DNA of 64,000 bases from Janthinobacterium sp. TND4EL3 (GTDB taxonomy: Bacteria > Pseudomonadota > Gammaproteobacteria > Burkholderiales > Burkholderiaceae_D). Under the pieces are notes generated by a model, which was not told the origin of the DNA, did no database searches, and was given only the letters and a program-made list of their open reading frames with translations. Below are positions 33,922 to 46,385 of the stretch, piece by piece (position 1 is the first letter of the stretch; every line of letters starts with the position of its first letter). The stretch covers positions 1 to 64,000 of the forward strand of contig NZ_FTMV01000010.1 of NCBI RefSeq assembly GCF_900156175.1, given 5' to 3'. A program made the position numbers and the translations under genes.

Positions 33922-33952
33922 CTGGGGTCAGAACCGTAGGGACTGACCCCAG
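33922..33952. repeat. intercistronic hairpin between the ALDH gene and deoA
   Basis: A perfect 10-bp inverted repeat, CTGGGGTCAG and CTGACCCCAG, with an 11-base loop fills most of the 75-bp gap. There is no T tract. It could stabilise or process the polycistronic RNA. A second hairpin containing GGGGTC lies before cdd. Confidence 0.7.
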
Positions 33953-33975
33953 TCTATTATGATCGGAGTTAATTC

Positions 33976-35298
33976 ATGTTTTTAACCCAGGAAATCATCC
34001 GCAAGAAGCGCGACAAGGGCGTCCTGAGCGCCGAGGAAATCCAGTTTTTCGTGCGCGGCATCACTGACGGCAGCGTCAGCGAAGGACAGATCGCGGCGCT
34101 AGGCATGGCCGTCTATTTCAACGACATGAACATGGACGAGCGCGTGGCGTTCACCCTGGCCATGCGCGATTCCGGCCAGGTGCTGGACTGGCGCTCGCTG
34201 AACCTGCCGGGTCCCATCGTCGACAAGCATTCGACGGGCGGCGTGGGCGACGTGGTTTCCCTGCTGCTGGGCCCCATGGTCGCCGCGTGCGGCGGCTACG
34301 TGCCGATGATCTCGGGCCGCGGCCTGGGCCACACGGGCGGCACGCTGGACAAGTTCGACGCCATTCCAGGCTATTGCACGGTGCCGGACAATGCTCTGTT
34401 CCGTAAAGTCGTCAAGGACGTTGGCGTGGCCATCATCGGCCAGACGGCGCAGCTGGCGCCGGCCGACAAGCGCTTCTATAGCATCCGAGACGTCACCGCC
34501 ACGGTGGAATCGGTGGCCATGATCACCGGTTCCATCCTGTCGAAGAAACTGTCGGCGGGCCTGGATGCGCTGGTGATGGACGTGAAAGTGGGCACGGGCG
34601 CCTTCATGCCGACCTACGACAAGTCGGTGGAACTGGCCGAGAGCATCGTCGCCGTGGGCAATGGAGCGGGCATGCAGACGTCGGCGATTCTGACGGACAT
34701 GAACGAGTCGCTGGCGCCGTACGCCGGCAATGCGCTGGAAGTGCGCGGCGCCATGGATTACCTGACGGGCCGTTCGCGTCCCGCACGCCTGCATGAAGTG
34801 ACCCTGGCGCTGTGCGCCGAGATGCTGGTGCTGGGAGGCCTGGCCGCCACCGAAGAGGAAGCGCGCGTGAAACTGATCGCGGCCCTCGATTCGGGCGCGG
34901 CGGCCGAGCGCTTTGCGCGCATGGTGTCCGCCCTGGGCGGCCCGGCCGATCTGGTCGAGCATCCTGATAAACACCTGGAACAGGCGCCGTTCGTCGTGCC
35001 GGCGCCGGCGTTGTCGGCCGGCTTTGCCAACGTGCGCGATTGCCGCGCCATCGGCCTGGCCGTGGTGGCTCTGGGCGGTGGCCGCCGCCGTCCGACGGAC
35101 AGCATCGATTTCGCCGTCGGTCTGACAGACCTCGTGGGCCTGGGCGAGCAGGTGGCCGTTGGCCAGCCGCTGGCCATGGTCCACGCGCGCACGGAAGCGG
35201 CGGCACAGCAAGCCGTCAGGGAAATCCAGCAAGCGTATGACATCAGCACCGTGGCGCTGGCGGCTAATCCGGTGATTTACCGTACCATTCGTCAATAA
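33976..35298 (+). CDS. deoA: thymidine phosphorylase
   Basis: The 440-residue protein has the length and motifs of E. coli Deo[20 protein letters not shown] at the N-terminus, the phosphate loop [17 protein letters not shown] near residue 84, [14 protein letters not shown] near 113 and [11 protein letters not shown] near 200. It converts thymidine or deoxyuridine plus phosphate to base and deoxyribose 1-phosphate, which flows to DeoB and DeoC. A GGAG lies 7 bases before the ATG. The released thymine and uracil are substrates of the reductive pathway encoded downstream. Confidence 0.96.
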   Translation: MFLTQEIIRKKRDKGVLSAEEIQFFVRGITDGSVSEGQIAALGMAVYFNDMNMDERVAFTLAMRDSGQVLDWRSLNLPGPIVDKHSTGGVGDVVSLLLGPMVAACGGYVPMISGRGLGHTGGTLDKFDAIPGYCTVPDNALFRKVVKDVGVAIIGQTAQLAPADKRFYSIRDVTATVESVAMITGSILSKKLSAGLDALVMDVKVGTGAFMPTYDKSVELAESIVAVGNGAGMQTSAILTDMNESLAPYAGNALEVRGAMDYLTGRSRPARLHEVTLALCAEMLVLGGLAATEEEARVKLIAALDSGAAAERFARMVSALGGPADLVEHPDKHLEQAPFVVPAPALSAGFANVRDCRAIGLAVVALGGGRRRPTDSIDFAVGLTDLVGLGEQVAVGQPLAMVHARTEAAAQQAVREIQQAYDISTVALAANPVIYRTIRQ

Positions 35299-35320
35299 CT
35301 ATTTTTAGCTCCAAAGCAGG

Positions 35321-35355
35321 GGCTGGGGTCGTACCATGAGGGTACGGCCCCGGCC
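35321..35355 (+). terminator. strong intercistronic hairpin before cdd, possible attenuator
   Basis: A 15-bp stem with two G-U pairs is formed by GGCTGGGGTCGTACC (35321-35335) and GGTACGGCCCCGGCC (35341-35355) with a 5-base loop. It is followed by TTTGCGGGTTTT, a broken T tract. It lies between deoA and cdd and could reduce transcription into the two deaminase genes or act as an RNA stability element. Confidence 0.6.
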
Positions 35356-35383
35356 TTTGCGGGTTTTACAGGTAAATAATCAA

Positions 35384-38173
<2,790 letters not shown>

Positions 38174-38184
38174 TGTTCTCCGTT

Positions 38185-38607
38185 TTACCATGGATCGTAG
38201 GTGCCCAGGCTCCAGATGTGGCCTTCCGGGTCGCGGCAGGTGAAGCCCCGTCCGCCGTAATCTTCATCCTTGATGTCGAGGACGATTTCTGCGCCCGCTT
38301 CCAGCGCGCTGCGGTAGACGGCATCGGCGTCGCTGACGACCAGGTAGCAGTTTTGTGTATTCGCGCCGCCGATGTCGCCAGGCAGTTTCATCAGGCGGCC
38401 ATAGTCGCTGTCGATGGCGGGCGCCACCATGACCATGCCATTGCCAAAGCTGAGCTGGGCGTGCGCGACACCGCCTTCGCCATCGGGCACGATCAATTGC
38501 TTTTCAAAACCGAGCGCCTTGCACAGCCATTCAATGGCAGCCGGCGCGTCGCGGTAGCGCAGGCAGGGGATGGTGGTCGCGGTTGTTGCTTTTGCTGTAT
38601 TGGTCAT
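38185..38607 (-). CDS. VOC-family (glyoxalase/bleomycin-resistance-like) protein
   Basis: The 140-residue protein begins at ATG 38607 (MTNTAKATTATTIPCLRYRD), preceded by AGGAGTTTCC. It shows the pattern of two beta-alpha-beta-beta-beta units of the VOC fold: PAAIEWLCKALGFEK, then MVMVAPAID, NCYLVVSDADAVYRSALEAGAEI and GRGFTCRDPEGHIWSLGTYDPW, close to PhnB-like and YP_-type VOC proteins. The substrate is unknown. It is co-directional with the dipeptidase gene and the two could be co-transcribed. Confidence 0.85.
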   Translation of the reverse strand: MTNTAKATTATTIPCLRYRDAPAAIEWLCKALGFEKQLIVPDGEGGVAHAQLSFGNGMVMVAPAIDSDYGRLMKLPGDIGGANTQNCYLVVSDADAVYRSALEAGAEIVLDIKDEDYGGRGFTCRDPEGHIWSLGTYDPW

Positions 38608-38766
38608 CTGGAAACTCCTATGGCAGGTGGGGAGTAGCTTTGATCGTCCGGGATGCGCGGTGTTCCGTGCCCGTACCATCCATAGGGATGGTATTGACAC
38701 TTGTCAATGCTGCGCGCATCCATAGTGCCATAAAACAATCATGACACTTCTGCCATAACGCAAATT

Positions 38767-39036
38767 TTACTGCGGTGGCTGCTGAGCGCCCGCCGCCTTC
38801 GTGTCCGTGCCCGTATCGTCACTGTTGCTCGCCCATCTGAGCAGCATGACGAGGGCAAACAGCATGATGGCCAGCGGTAAAATGGTGATCACGAACGCCA
38901 GGCCCAGGCAGCACGCCAGCAGCATGGGCCAGGGCATGGCGCGCAAGGCGGCCAGGCCCTGGCGCGCGTAAGTGCACAGCTCGTTCCAGAAAGCGCTGAA
39001 GGAAGTGCTGCCCGGTGCCGAATTGATGTCTTTCAT
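38767..39036 (-). CDS. small single-span membrane protein of unknown function
   Basis: I chose ATG 39036 (MKDINSAPGSTSF) because GGAG lies 7 bases upstream; longer frames lack a site. The 89-residue product has one long hydrophobic segment (about 42-68, WPMLLACCLGLAFVITILPL and following) and a polar tail rich in Asp, Thr and Gln. I recognise no family. It lies between the VOC gene and an outer-membrane protein gene, all on the minus strand. Confidence 0.65.
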   Translation of the reverse strand: MKDINSAPGSTSFSAFWNELCTYARQGLAALRAMPWPMLLACCLGLAFVITILPLAIMLFALVMLLRWASNSDDTGTDTKAAGAQQPPQ

Positions 39037-39178
39037 GCCGTTCTCCTGTCGTGTGGGGGCCGCTGCCGTATGCATGCTGGCGATGAATCCACTATAGGCA
39101 AATCCTTGCTGCCGGGCATTGCGTATGCGACGAATGGCAGGAATGGCAGACCGAACGGCGACAGGCCGGGACAAGCCG

Positions 39179-39694
39179 TTATTCGAATACCTTCAGTTTC
39201 AGCTGGAAACTGAGGGCGCCATACAGGCGGTCCTTGTAGGACGGCACGATGGCGATATTCACGCCCACGCGCTGGTATTCATAGCTGATGGTGGGAACCA
39301 GGGCCGGGAACCAGCCGCCATCGCGCATCTTCGGATAGCCGCTGAAGCCGCCAACGACGGCGCCGATGCGCAGCGGACCCACCTTGATCGGCTGGTAGTA
39401 CACGCCCAGGTAGTTCGAGTAGGCGCGGTCGCTATTGTAGAAGCGGCCGGCCGTGACCGACGCGACCGTGGAAAAGCGGTATTCGGCGCCCAGGCCCGGA
39501 TTGCTGTCGTTCAGGTTCTTGTCGCGCTGAAAGTGATACGAATAAAAGCCCGCGTTGAGCCAGGTTTCGCTGAGCGGCTGGCTGTCTATCATGCCGACTG
39601 TCTGCGCCTGTGCCGTGGACGCCACTGCCAGCAGGGCCGCGCAGACAGCTTTGCCCAGCAATGACGCGGTGCGCGCCGATGACCATAGTTTCAT
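39179..39694 (-). CDS. small outer-membrane beta-barrel-like protein
   Basis: The 171-residue protein has a signal peptide (about 1-30, ending AQAQ) and alternating aromatic/hydrophobic segments such as LNAGFYSYHFQRD, NYLGVYYQPIKVG and YGALSFQLKLKVF. It ends FE, close to the usual aromatic end of outer-membrane barrels. The size and pattern suggest an 8-strand barrel of the PagP/OmpW scale, but I cannot assign a family. It stands alone on the minus strand. Confidence 0.7.
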   Translation of the reverse strand: MKLWSSARTASLLGKAVCAALLAVASTAQAQTVGMIDSQPLSETWLNAGFYSYHFQRDKNLNDSNPGLGAEYRFSTVASVTAGRFYNSDRAYSNYLGVYYQPIKVGPLRIGAVVGGFSGYPKMRDGGWFPALVPTISYEYQRVGVNIAIVPSYKDRLYGALSFQLKLKVFE

Positions 39695-39785
39695 GCCTGT
39701 TCCTTATCCTGTCGATATTGCGCCGCCCGTGCAAACGCTCCAGCGCGCCATGCTATCACTGCCAGATTGTTCCTTGGAAATTTCA

Positions 39786-40463
39786 TCACGTGCCGGGTGC
39801 TGCCGCGGGCAGGGCGATGGCCGCCTGCACCATGTGCGTGAGCAGGATTTCGGCATCCTCGTAATCCTTGCGCGTGAGCTGCTTGCGTTCCAGCACCAGG
39901 GCCATCTGCGCCGAAAAGTCCGCATATGACTGGGTCATGGCCCAGATGGCGAACATCAGGTGCGTGGCGTTGACGGGCGCGATCCGGCCGGCCGCAATCC
40001 AGGCTTCGAAGACGGCGATATCCTTGCGCAGCAGGGGCACGACCCGGTCGCGTATCTGTGCGCCGTACAGGGGCGCGCCATTGATCACTTCCAGCGCATA
40101 CACGCGCGAGGCCCATGGCTGTTCGCGCGAAAAACGCAGCTTGGCGCCGATATACGCACGCAGCACGTCGCGCGGCTCGTCGTGTTCATTGGCCAGCGAT
40201 TCCATGCGCGCCAGCCAGTCGTCAAGCACATCGTCGAGCACGCGCTGGTACAGCAGCTGCTTGGACGGGAAGTAGTACATCAGGTTTTGCTTCGACAGGC
40301 CGGCCCGCTCGGCGATGGTGGCGATCGACGCGCCTTCATAGCCGTTTTCCGCGAAGACGCGCACGGCTTGCTCAAGGATGTCCGCTTCCAGGCGGTCGCG
40401 GTTTTGCAGGCGCCTGCCACCGGCATTTTTTACGGGAAGGGCAGGGGATTTGTCGCTGGCCAT
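39786..40463 (-). CDS. rutR: TetR-family regulator, RutR-like
   Basis: The 225-residue protein has a TetR helix-turn-helix at about 45-65 (ASIATIAERAGLSKQNLMYY) and a C-terminal domain of the YcdC/RutR type, including HLMFAIWAMTQSYADF near 170, close to the RutR ligand pocket region. RutR of E. coli binds uracil and thymine. Here it is the second gene of a pair with the MocR regulator (10 bp gap) and next to the reductive pyrimidine genes, while no rutA-F genes are present. It probably senses uracil or thymine for this cluster. Confidence 0.85.
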   Translation of the reverse strand: MASDKSPALPVKNAGGRRLQNRDRLEADILEQAVRVFAENGYEGASIATIAERAGLSKQNLMYYFPSKQLLYQRVLDDVLDDWLARMESLANEHDEPRDVLRAYIGAKLRFSREQPWASRVYALEVINGAPLYGAQIRDRVVPLLRKDIAVFEAWIAAGRIAPVNATHLMFAIWAMTQSYADFSAQMALVLERKQLTRKDYEDAEILLTHMVQAAIALPAAAPGT

Positions 40464-40473
40464 GGCGGGTTCT

Positions 40474-42033
40474 TTAGCGTGGGCGTATCGATTGCAGGAA
40501 TGCCTGCAGCACAGGGGTATCGGTATAGGCCACGTTGAAGCGGAACCACACCGTCTCGGGCGCGCGTAGCATGAAAAATTCGTTCGGCGACAGCAGGATG
40601 CCCGCCTTCAGGGCCATGTCGGCAATGATCTTGCCATTCCACTCCGGTGTTTGCACGTCGGGCCAGCCGGCGCTGACGAACATGCCGCCACGGGGCCGCG
40701 CCACGGGAGCCATGCCCGCCTGCGCCAGGCAATCGATGCTGCGCTCGCGGGCCGCATCGAGCTGCGCCACCAGGCGTTCCACCATGCGCTTGTACGGCCG
40801 CGCGCAGATGGCGTGGTAGACGGCGCGCTCGTTGATTTCCGACGTCGTCAGTCCCGCCAGCATTTTGACGCGCACCAGTTCGGCCAGCAGCGGCGGCGAG
40901 GCGCAAATCGACCCCACGCGCAGCACGGGCGACAGGGTCTTGGAAAAGCTGCCCACGCGGATCACGCGGCGCAAGCCGTCCATGGCCGCCAGCGATGCTT
41001 CGCCGCGCGCCGCCAGTTCGCGGTAGATATCGTCTTCTACCAGCCAGAAATCGAATTGTTCGGCCAGCGCCAGCAGGCGGTGCGTCTGCGCCTGGCTCAA
41101 GGAGGTACCGAGCGGATTTTGCAGCACCGTGTTGACGAACATCAGCTTGGGCTGCGTGCGCGCGGCTTCAACGGCCAGCGCATCGAGGTCGAGGCCCGCC
41201 TCGCCACGGGCAATGCCCACGGGGATGCAGCCGTGGTGGCGTATCAGCGACTGCAGATTGCTGTAGCCGGGGTCTTCCACCAGCACCGTGTCGCCCGGCT
41301 TGGTCAGGCTGCGCAGGATCAAGTCGAAGGCATGCGTGGCGCCGTGCGTCAGCAGGACCTGGTCCGGCTCGACCTGGAACAGCTCTTCCGACAGGCTGGT
41401 TGCCAGGTGCTGGCGCAGCGAGGGAAAGCCGAGAGGGTGGCCATAGCCACGCAGGCGGCTGGCGGGAATGCGCATGGCCTGGCGCACGGCGTCGAGCACG
41501 GTCGCTTCGCCATACATCTCGGGCGGCAGCCAGCCCGCTCCCACGGGCAGGGCGTCGGACACGCCCGAGTACAGGTCCGGCGTCAGGGCGTCGATGGCGG
41601 TGGGACTCGCAAGGGTGTTGGCGCTGAGGGCCGCCTGCGGCGAGGCGGCGATATCGTGGCGCGCGACGAAATAGCCGGAGCCGCGCCGCGACGACAGCAG
41701 GCCCAGGTTGACCAGGCGGTCGTACGATTCGACGACGGTAAACGTCGACACGCCATTGCAGCGGGCGAACTGGCGCACGGATGGCATTTTGGTACCGATG
41801 CGCAGCGCGCGGCTGCCTACCATGACGCTGATGGCGATGACGATCTGCTCGACGAGGCCGCCCTTTTTCTGGCGGTCGATGTCCAGCACGGGCCAGCCGC
41901 TGGCGTTACCTTCGCCCTCGTCCTGCTTCACGTTGTGTATCACCGGTGGCTCCATATGCTGCCTTGCACAAAACTGTAGTGGTTTTTCGACCTGTACGGT
42001 TGGGATACTTTGCCGTTTGTGTATCTGTGCCAT
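40474..42033 (-). CDS. MocR-type regulator (GntR DNA-binding domain plus aminotransferase fold)
   Basis: The 519-residue protein joins a GntR-type winged helix (about 55-120: GLVEQIVIAISVMVGSRALR, MPSVRQFARCNGVS) to a class-I aminotransferase fold (about 150-519) that binds PLP; VIRVGSFSKTLSP near 345 holds the PLP Lys. Two starts are possible, ATG 42033 and ATG 41955 (MEPPVIHN, with AAGG upstream); the second trims 26 residues. MocR proteins sense PLP adducts or amino compounds. It is divergent from the omega-transaminase gene across 110 bp and probably controls it, with beta-alanine or a related amine as effector. Confidence 0.88.
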   Translation of the reverse strand: MAQIHKRQSIPTVQVEKPLQFCARQHMEPPVIHNVKQDEGEGNASGWPVLDIDRQKKGGLVEQIVIAISVMVGSRALRIGTKMPSVRQFARCNGVSTFTVVESYDRLVNLGLLSSRRGSGYFVARHDIAASPQAALSANTLASPTAIDALTPDLYSGVSDALPVGAGWLPPEMYGEATVLDAVRQAMRIPASRLRGYGHPLGFPSLRQHLATSLSEELFQVEPDQVLLTHGATHAFDLILRSLTKPGDTVLVEDPGYSNLQSLIRHHGCIPVGIARGEAGLDLDALAVEAARTQPKLMFVNTVLQNPLGTSLSQAQTHRLLALAEQFDFWLVEDDIYRELAARGEASLAAMDGLRRVIRVGSFSKTLSPVLRVGSICASPPLLAELVRVKMLAGLTTSEINERAVYHAICARPYKRMVERLVAQLDAARERSIDCLAQAGMAPVARPRGGMFVSAGWPDVQTPEWNGKIIADMALKAGILLSPNEFFMLRAPETVWFRFNVAYTDTPVLQAFLQSIRPR

Positions 42034-42143
42034 TGGGGATGGCCTGTCTATTATTACATCAGCTTTTTGCCAACTGGTAAATTATTTTACGCTTCGTCAA
42101 AAACGATCTTGGCCCAGCGCCAGCCCATCCCAAGGAGAAGGTC

Positions 42144-43460
42144 ATGAACGAAACAAGGCCGGAATCGATGTCGGCATTCTGGATGCCATTTACGAATAAC
42201 AGTGATTTCAAGGCCCATCCGCGTTTGCTGGTGTCGGCCGAAGGCATGTACTACAAGGACGTCGATGGCAACGCCATCCTCGATGGCACGGCGGGACTGT
42301 GGTGCGTGCCGTGCGGCCATGCGCAGCCGAAAATCGTCGGTGCCATCCGCGAGATGGTGGGCCAGCTCGACTTCGCGCCGACCTTCCAGATGGGCCATCC
42401 GGCCGCCTTCGACCTGGCGGAAAAACTGATGGACTACACGGGCCACAAGTTCGGCCACGTTTTCTACACCAACTCCGGTTCCGAAGCCGTCGACACGGCC
42501 TTGAAAATCGCGCTGGCCTATCACCGGGCGCGCGGCGAGGGCGCGCGCACGCGCCTGATCGGCCGCGAACGCGGTTATCACGGCGTCGGTTTCGGCGGCA
42601 TTTCCGTGGGCGGCATCGGCGGCAACCGCAAGACCTTCGGCCCGCTGTTGCCGGGCGTCGACCACCTGCCGCACACGCACAACCTGGACAAGAACGCCTA
42701 CACGGTGGGGGAACCCGAATACGGCACCCACCTGGCCGATGAACTCGAGCGCATCGTCGCCCTGCACGACGCCTCGACGATCGCCGCCGTCATCGTCGAA
42801 CCGGTGGCCGGTTCCACGGGCGTGCTGATCCCGCCGAAAGGCTATCTGAAGCGCTTGCGCGAACTGTGCACCAAGCACGGCATCCTCCTGATCTTCGATG
42901 AAGTCATCACGGGTTTCGGCCGCATGACGACGCCGTTCGCGGCCGACTATTTCGACGTCGAACCGGACCTGATGACGACGGCCAAGGGCCTGACCAACGG
43001 CATGGTGCCGATGGGCGCCGTATTCAGCAAAAAATACATCCACGATGCCTTCATGGATGCGCCACCGGGCATCGAGCTGTTCCACGGCTATACGTATTCC
43101 GGCCACCCGCTGGCCTGCGCCGCCTCGCTGGCCACCTTGCAGGTGTTCGAGGAGCAGGACATCCTGGGCCACGCGAAAGCGATGCAGGCGTATTGGAGCG
43201 ATGCAGTGCATTCCTTGAAAGGTTTGCCGCACGTGATCGATTTGCGCAGCATCGGCCTGATCGCCGGCATCGAACTCGATCCCATCGCCGGCAAACCGGG
43301 TACGCGCGCCTTCAACGCCTTCAAGCAAGCCTTCGCCGACGGCGTGCTGATACGCACGACGGGCGACATTATCGCCCTGTCGCCGCCGCTGGTGCTGGAG
43401 AAACAGCATATCGACGAGCTGTTTGGCAAGCTGGCCAAGGTACTCAAAAATCTCGACTAA
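42144..43460 (+). CDS. omega-amino acid (beta-alanine)-pyruvate aminotransferase
   Basis: The 438-residue class-III aminotransferase has [16 protein letters not shown] near residue 110, [12 protein letters not shown] near 250, the PLP Lys in [10 protein letters not shown] near 282 and [14 protein letters not shown] near 315. The N-terminal [12 protein letters not shown] is the start seen in beta-alanine/pyruvate transaminases. It converts beta-alanine or 3-aminoisobutyrate, end products of uracil and thymine reduction, into malonate or methylmalonate semialdehyde. The next gene, 8 bp away, encodes the dehydrogenase for these semialdehydes. AAGGAG precedes ATG. Confidence 0.92.
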   Translation: MNETRPESMSAFWMPFTNNSDFKAHPRLLVSAEGMYYKDVDGNAILDGTAGLWCVPCGHAQPKIVGAIREMVGQLDFAPTFQMGHPAAFDLAEKLMDYTGHKFGHVFYTNSGSEAVDTALKIALAYHRARGEGARTRLIGRERGYHGVGFGGISVGGIGGNRKTFGPLLPGVDHLPHTHNLDKNAYTVGEPEYGTHLADELERIVALHDASTIAAVIVEPVAGSTGVLIPPKGYLKRLRELCTKHGILLIFDEVITGFGRMTTPFAADYFDVEPDLMTTAKGLTNGMVPMGAVFSKKYIHDAFMDAPPGIELFHGYTYSGHPLACAASLATLQVFEEQDILGHAKAMQAYWSDAVHSLKGLPHVIDLRSIGLIAGIELDPIAGKPGTRAFNAFKQAFADGVLIRTTGDIIALSPPLVLEKQHIDELFGKLAKVLKNLD

Positions 43461-43468
43461 GGAACACC

Positions 43469-44971
43469 ATGAACGATCTCGACACGATTACGCACTTCAT
43501 CAACGGCGCCAAGGTCGACACCCGCAGTGGCCGCTACGGCGACGTCTACAACCCGGCCCTGGGCCAGCCTGTGGCGCGCGTGGCGCTGGGCACCGTGGAA
43601 GACGTGGACGCGGCCGTGCAGGCGGCGGCCGCCGCCTTTCCCTCGTGGTCTGCCACGCCGCCCTTGACGCGTGCACGCGTGCTGTTCCGCTACCTGCAGC
43701 TGTGTCAGCAGCACACGGATGAATTTGCCGCCATGCTCACGCGCGAGCATGGCAAGACCTTTGCCGATGCCCAGGGCGAGGTGGCGCGCGGCATCGAGAT
43801 GGTGGAGTTTGCCGTCGGCATACCGCAATTGCTGAAGGGCGAATTCACGGACCAGATTTCGCGCGGCATCGATGCCTGGTCCATGCGCCAGGCGCTGGGG
43901 GTGGTGGCCGGCATCACGCCATTTAATTTTCCCGTGATGGTGCCGATGTGGATGTTCCCGGTGGCGATTGCCTGCGGCAATACCTTCGTCTTGAAACCAT
44001 CCGAGCGCGATCCGTCCGCGTCCCTGCTGCACGCGAAATTGCTCAAGGATGCAGGTTTACCCGACGGCGTCTTCAACGTGGTGCAGGGAGATAAAGTGAC
44101 CGTTGACGCCCTGCTCGACCACCCGGTGGTGCAGGCGATCAGCTTTGTCGGCTCGACGCCGATCGCCGAATACATCTATGCGCGCGGCAGCGCCAGCGGC
44201 AAGCGCGTGCAAGCGCTGGGCGGGGCGAAAAACCACATGGTGGTGATGCCGGACGCGGACATGGACATGACGGTCGACGCGCTGATCGGCGCGGCCTACG
44301 GTTCGGCGGGCGAGCGCTGCATGGCCATCTCCGTCGTCGTGGCCGTGGGCGATGCGGGCGACAAATTGATCGATGCACTGGCAACGCGCACGGCCGCACT
44401 GAAAGTGCGCGACGGCATGGAAGATGGTGCGGAAATGGGACCGGTCGTGTCTCTGGCGGCCAAGCAGCGGATCGAAAAACTCATCGCCTCCGGCGTGGAG
44501 CAGGGCGCGACTTTGGTGGTCGATGGACGCAACCATGTGGTGCCTGGCCGCGAGAACGGTTTCTTCGTCGGCGGCACCTTGTTCGACCATGTCACGCGCG
44601 ACATGCGCATCTACAAGGAAGAGATTTTCGGCCCTGTGCTGTGCGTGCTGCGGTGTCCTGACGTGGGGCAGGCGGTGGAGCTGATCAACGCCAACGAGTA
44701 TGGCAACGGCGTGGCCATCTACACGCGCGACGGCGGCGTGGCGCGCGAATTCGTGCGCCAGATTCAGGTCGGCATGGTGGGCGTCAACATCCCCTTGCCC
44801 GTGCCGATGGCCTTCAACAGTTTCGGCGGCTGGAAGCGCAGCATGTTCGGCGACCACCACGCGTATGGCCCCGAAGGCGTGCGCTTCTACACGCGCCACA
44901 AGGCCGTGATGCAGCGCTGGCCCAACACGGCCAGCGCTGGTGTGGAATTTGCTTTTCCCCAGATGAAGTAA
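43469..44971 (+). CDS. mmsA: malonate / methylmalonate semialdehyde dehydrogenase (CoA-acylating)
   Basis: The 500-residue protein starts at ATG 43469 behind AAGGAA; a longer frame overlaps the transaminase gene and is rejected. It shows MmsA signatures: [20 protein letters not shown] near residue 145, [14 protein letters not shown] near 250 and [14 protein letters not shown] near 283 with the catalytic Cys. The ELGGK motif of ordinary ALDHs is replaced by LGGAKNH, as in MmsA. It turns malonate semialdehyde into acetyl-CoA and methylmalonate semialdehyde into propionyl-CoA, completing uracil and thymine degradation. Confidence 0.94.
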   Translation: MNDLDTITHFINGAKVDTRSGRYGDVYNPALGQPVARVALGTVEDVDAAVQAAAAAFPSWSATPPLTRARVLFRYLQLCQQHTDEFAAMLTREHGKTFADAQGEVARGIEMVEFAVGIPQLLKGEFTDQISRGIDAWSMRQALGVVAGITPFNFPVMVPMWMFPVAIACGNTFVLKPSERDPSASLLHAKLLKDAGLPDGVFNVVQGDKVTVDALLDHPVVQAISFVGSTPIAEYIYARGSASGKRVQALGGAKNHMVVMPDADMDMTVDALIGAAYGSAGERCMAISVVVAVGDAGDKLIDALATRTAALKVRDGMEDGAEMGPVVSLAAKQRIEKLIASGVEQGATLVVDGRNHVVPGRENGFFVGGTLFDHVTRDMRIYKEEIFGPVLCVLRCPDVGQAVELINANEYGNGVAIYTRDGGVAREFVRQIQVGMVGVNIPLPVPMAFNSFGGWKRSMFGDHHAYGPEGVRFYTRHKAVMQRWPNTASAGVEFAFPQMK

Positions 44972-45017
44972 GGGTTTCAAACGACAAGCCGGCCGCACAT
45001 AACAAGAGGAATACGCG

Positions 45018-46385
45018 ATGATCGAGTCTTTGCACTATTTACCGCATCCCGCCCTGCCCAACGAGGAACTGGCAGGCCATTTCACGGACCTGGCGCCGCC
45101 GCTCACGGCGCGCCAGGCGGCCATCGAAAGCGCCCGCTGCCTGTATTGCTACGACGCGCCGTGCAGCCGTATCTGTCCGTCGGAAATCGACGTGGCCAGC
45201 TTCATCCGCAATATCCACGACAAGAACATCAACGGCGCCGCCGCCGGTATCCTGAAGCAGAACATCCTGGGCGGCAGCTGCGCCCGCGTCTGTCCCACGG
45301 AAATCCTGTGCGAAGACGTCTGCGTGCGCAATCACGACGCCGAAGGCCAGCCCGTGAAAATCGGCCTGCTGCAGCGCTACGCCGTCGACCACATGCACTT
45401 TGCGACGCACCCGTTCAGGCGCGCGGCGAGCACCGGCAAGACGATTGCCATCGTCGGCGCGGGCCCTGCCGGCCTGTCGTGCGCGCACCGCCTGGCCATG
45501 CTGGGGCACGATGTGGTGATCTTTGAAAAAGAGGGCAAGGCGGGCGGTCTGAATGAATACGGCATCGCCAAGTACAAGCTGACGGACGATTTCGCGCAAA
45601 AGGAAATCGACTTCCTGCTGGACATCGGCGGCATCACCATCCGATGTCGCCAGACGCTGGGCGAAAACGTGCAGCTGCGCGACCTGCACGCGCAGTACGA
45701 CGCTGTTTTTCTCGGCCTAGGGCTGGGCGCCAGCCGCAAGCTGGGCTTGACGGGCGAGGACGCACCGGGCTTGCTGGCCGCCGTCGATTATATCGCCGCG
45801 CTGCGCCAGGCGGACGACCTGGCCGCGCTGCCGGTGCCGAAACGGGCGCTTGTGATTGGCGCCGGCAATACGGCCATCGACATGGCCGTGCAGATTGGCC
45901 GCCTGGGCGCCGAGGAAGTCACCCTGGTCTACCGGCGCGGTTTCGACGCCATGACGGCCACCCACCATGAGCAGGAGATCGCCAAGGCCAACCAGGTGCG
46001 CATGCTGACGTGGGCCCAGCCGCAGCAGGTGCTGCTCGATACTGCCGGCAAGGTGACCGGCATGCGTTTCGAAAAAACCCGCATGCAGGGCACGCGCCTG
46101 GCGGGCACGGGCGAAACCTTCGACGTGGCGGCCGACGCCATCTTCAAGGCTATCGGCCAGAGCCTCGATACGCAGGTGCTGCAGGACCCGATGGCGTCAT
46201 TGCTGCAGCGCGAAGGCGACAAGATCGCCGTCGATGCGGGTTTTCGCACGGTGCTGCCGGGGATCTATGCGGGCGGCGACTGCGTGGCGCCAGGACAGGA
46301 CTTGACGGTGCAAGCCGTCCAGCATGGCAAGCTGGCCGCACTGGCCATCCATTCCGATTTGTTGAATAAAGTGGAGGCTGCATAA
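45018..46385 (+). CDS. preT: dihydropyrimidine dehydrogenase subunit PreT (NAD(P), FAD, Fe-S)
   Basis: The 455-residue protein has N-terminal [4Fe-4S] cysteines in CLYCYDAPCSRICPSEID near residue 38 and CARVCPTEILCEDVC near 85, an FAD site VGAGPAGLSCAHRL near 145 and an NAD(P) site VIGAGNTAIDMAVQ near 280. This is the GltD-like electron-entry subunit of the bacterial dihydropyrimidine dehydrogenase. With PreA it reduces uracil and thymine to the dihydro forms. The stop overlaps the preA start by one base (TAATG). Confidence 0.95.
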   Translation: MIESLHYLPHPALPNEELAGHFTDLAPPLTARQAAIESARCLYCYDAPCSRICPSEIDVASFIRNIHDKNINGAAAGILKQNILGGSCARVCPTEILCEDVCVRNHDAEGQPVKIGLLQRYAVDHMHFATHPFRRAASTGKTIAIVGAGPAGLSCAHRLAMLGHDVVIFEKEGKAGGLNEYGIAKYKLTDDFAQKEIDFLLDIGGITIRCRQTLGENVQLRDLHAQYDAVFLGLGLGASRKLGLTGEDAPGLLAAVDYIAALRQADDLAALPVPKRALVIGAGNTAIDMAVQIGRLGAEEVTLVYRRGFDAMTATHHEQEIAKANQVRMLTWAQPQQVLLDTAGKVTGMRFEKTRMQGTRLAGTGETFDVAADAIFKAIGQSLDTQVLQDPMASLLQREGDKIAVDAGFRTVLPGIYAGGDCVAPGQDLTVQAVQHGKLAALAIHSDLLNKVEAA

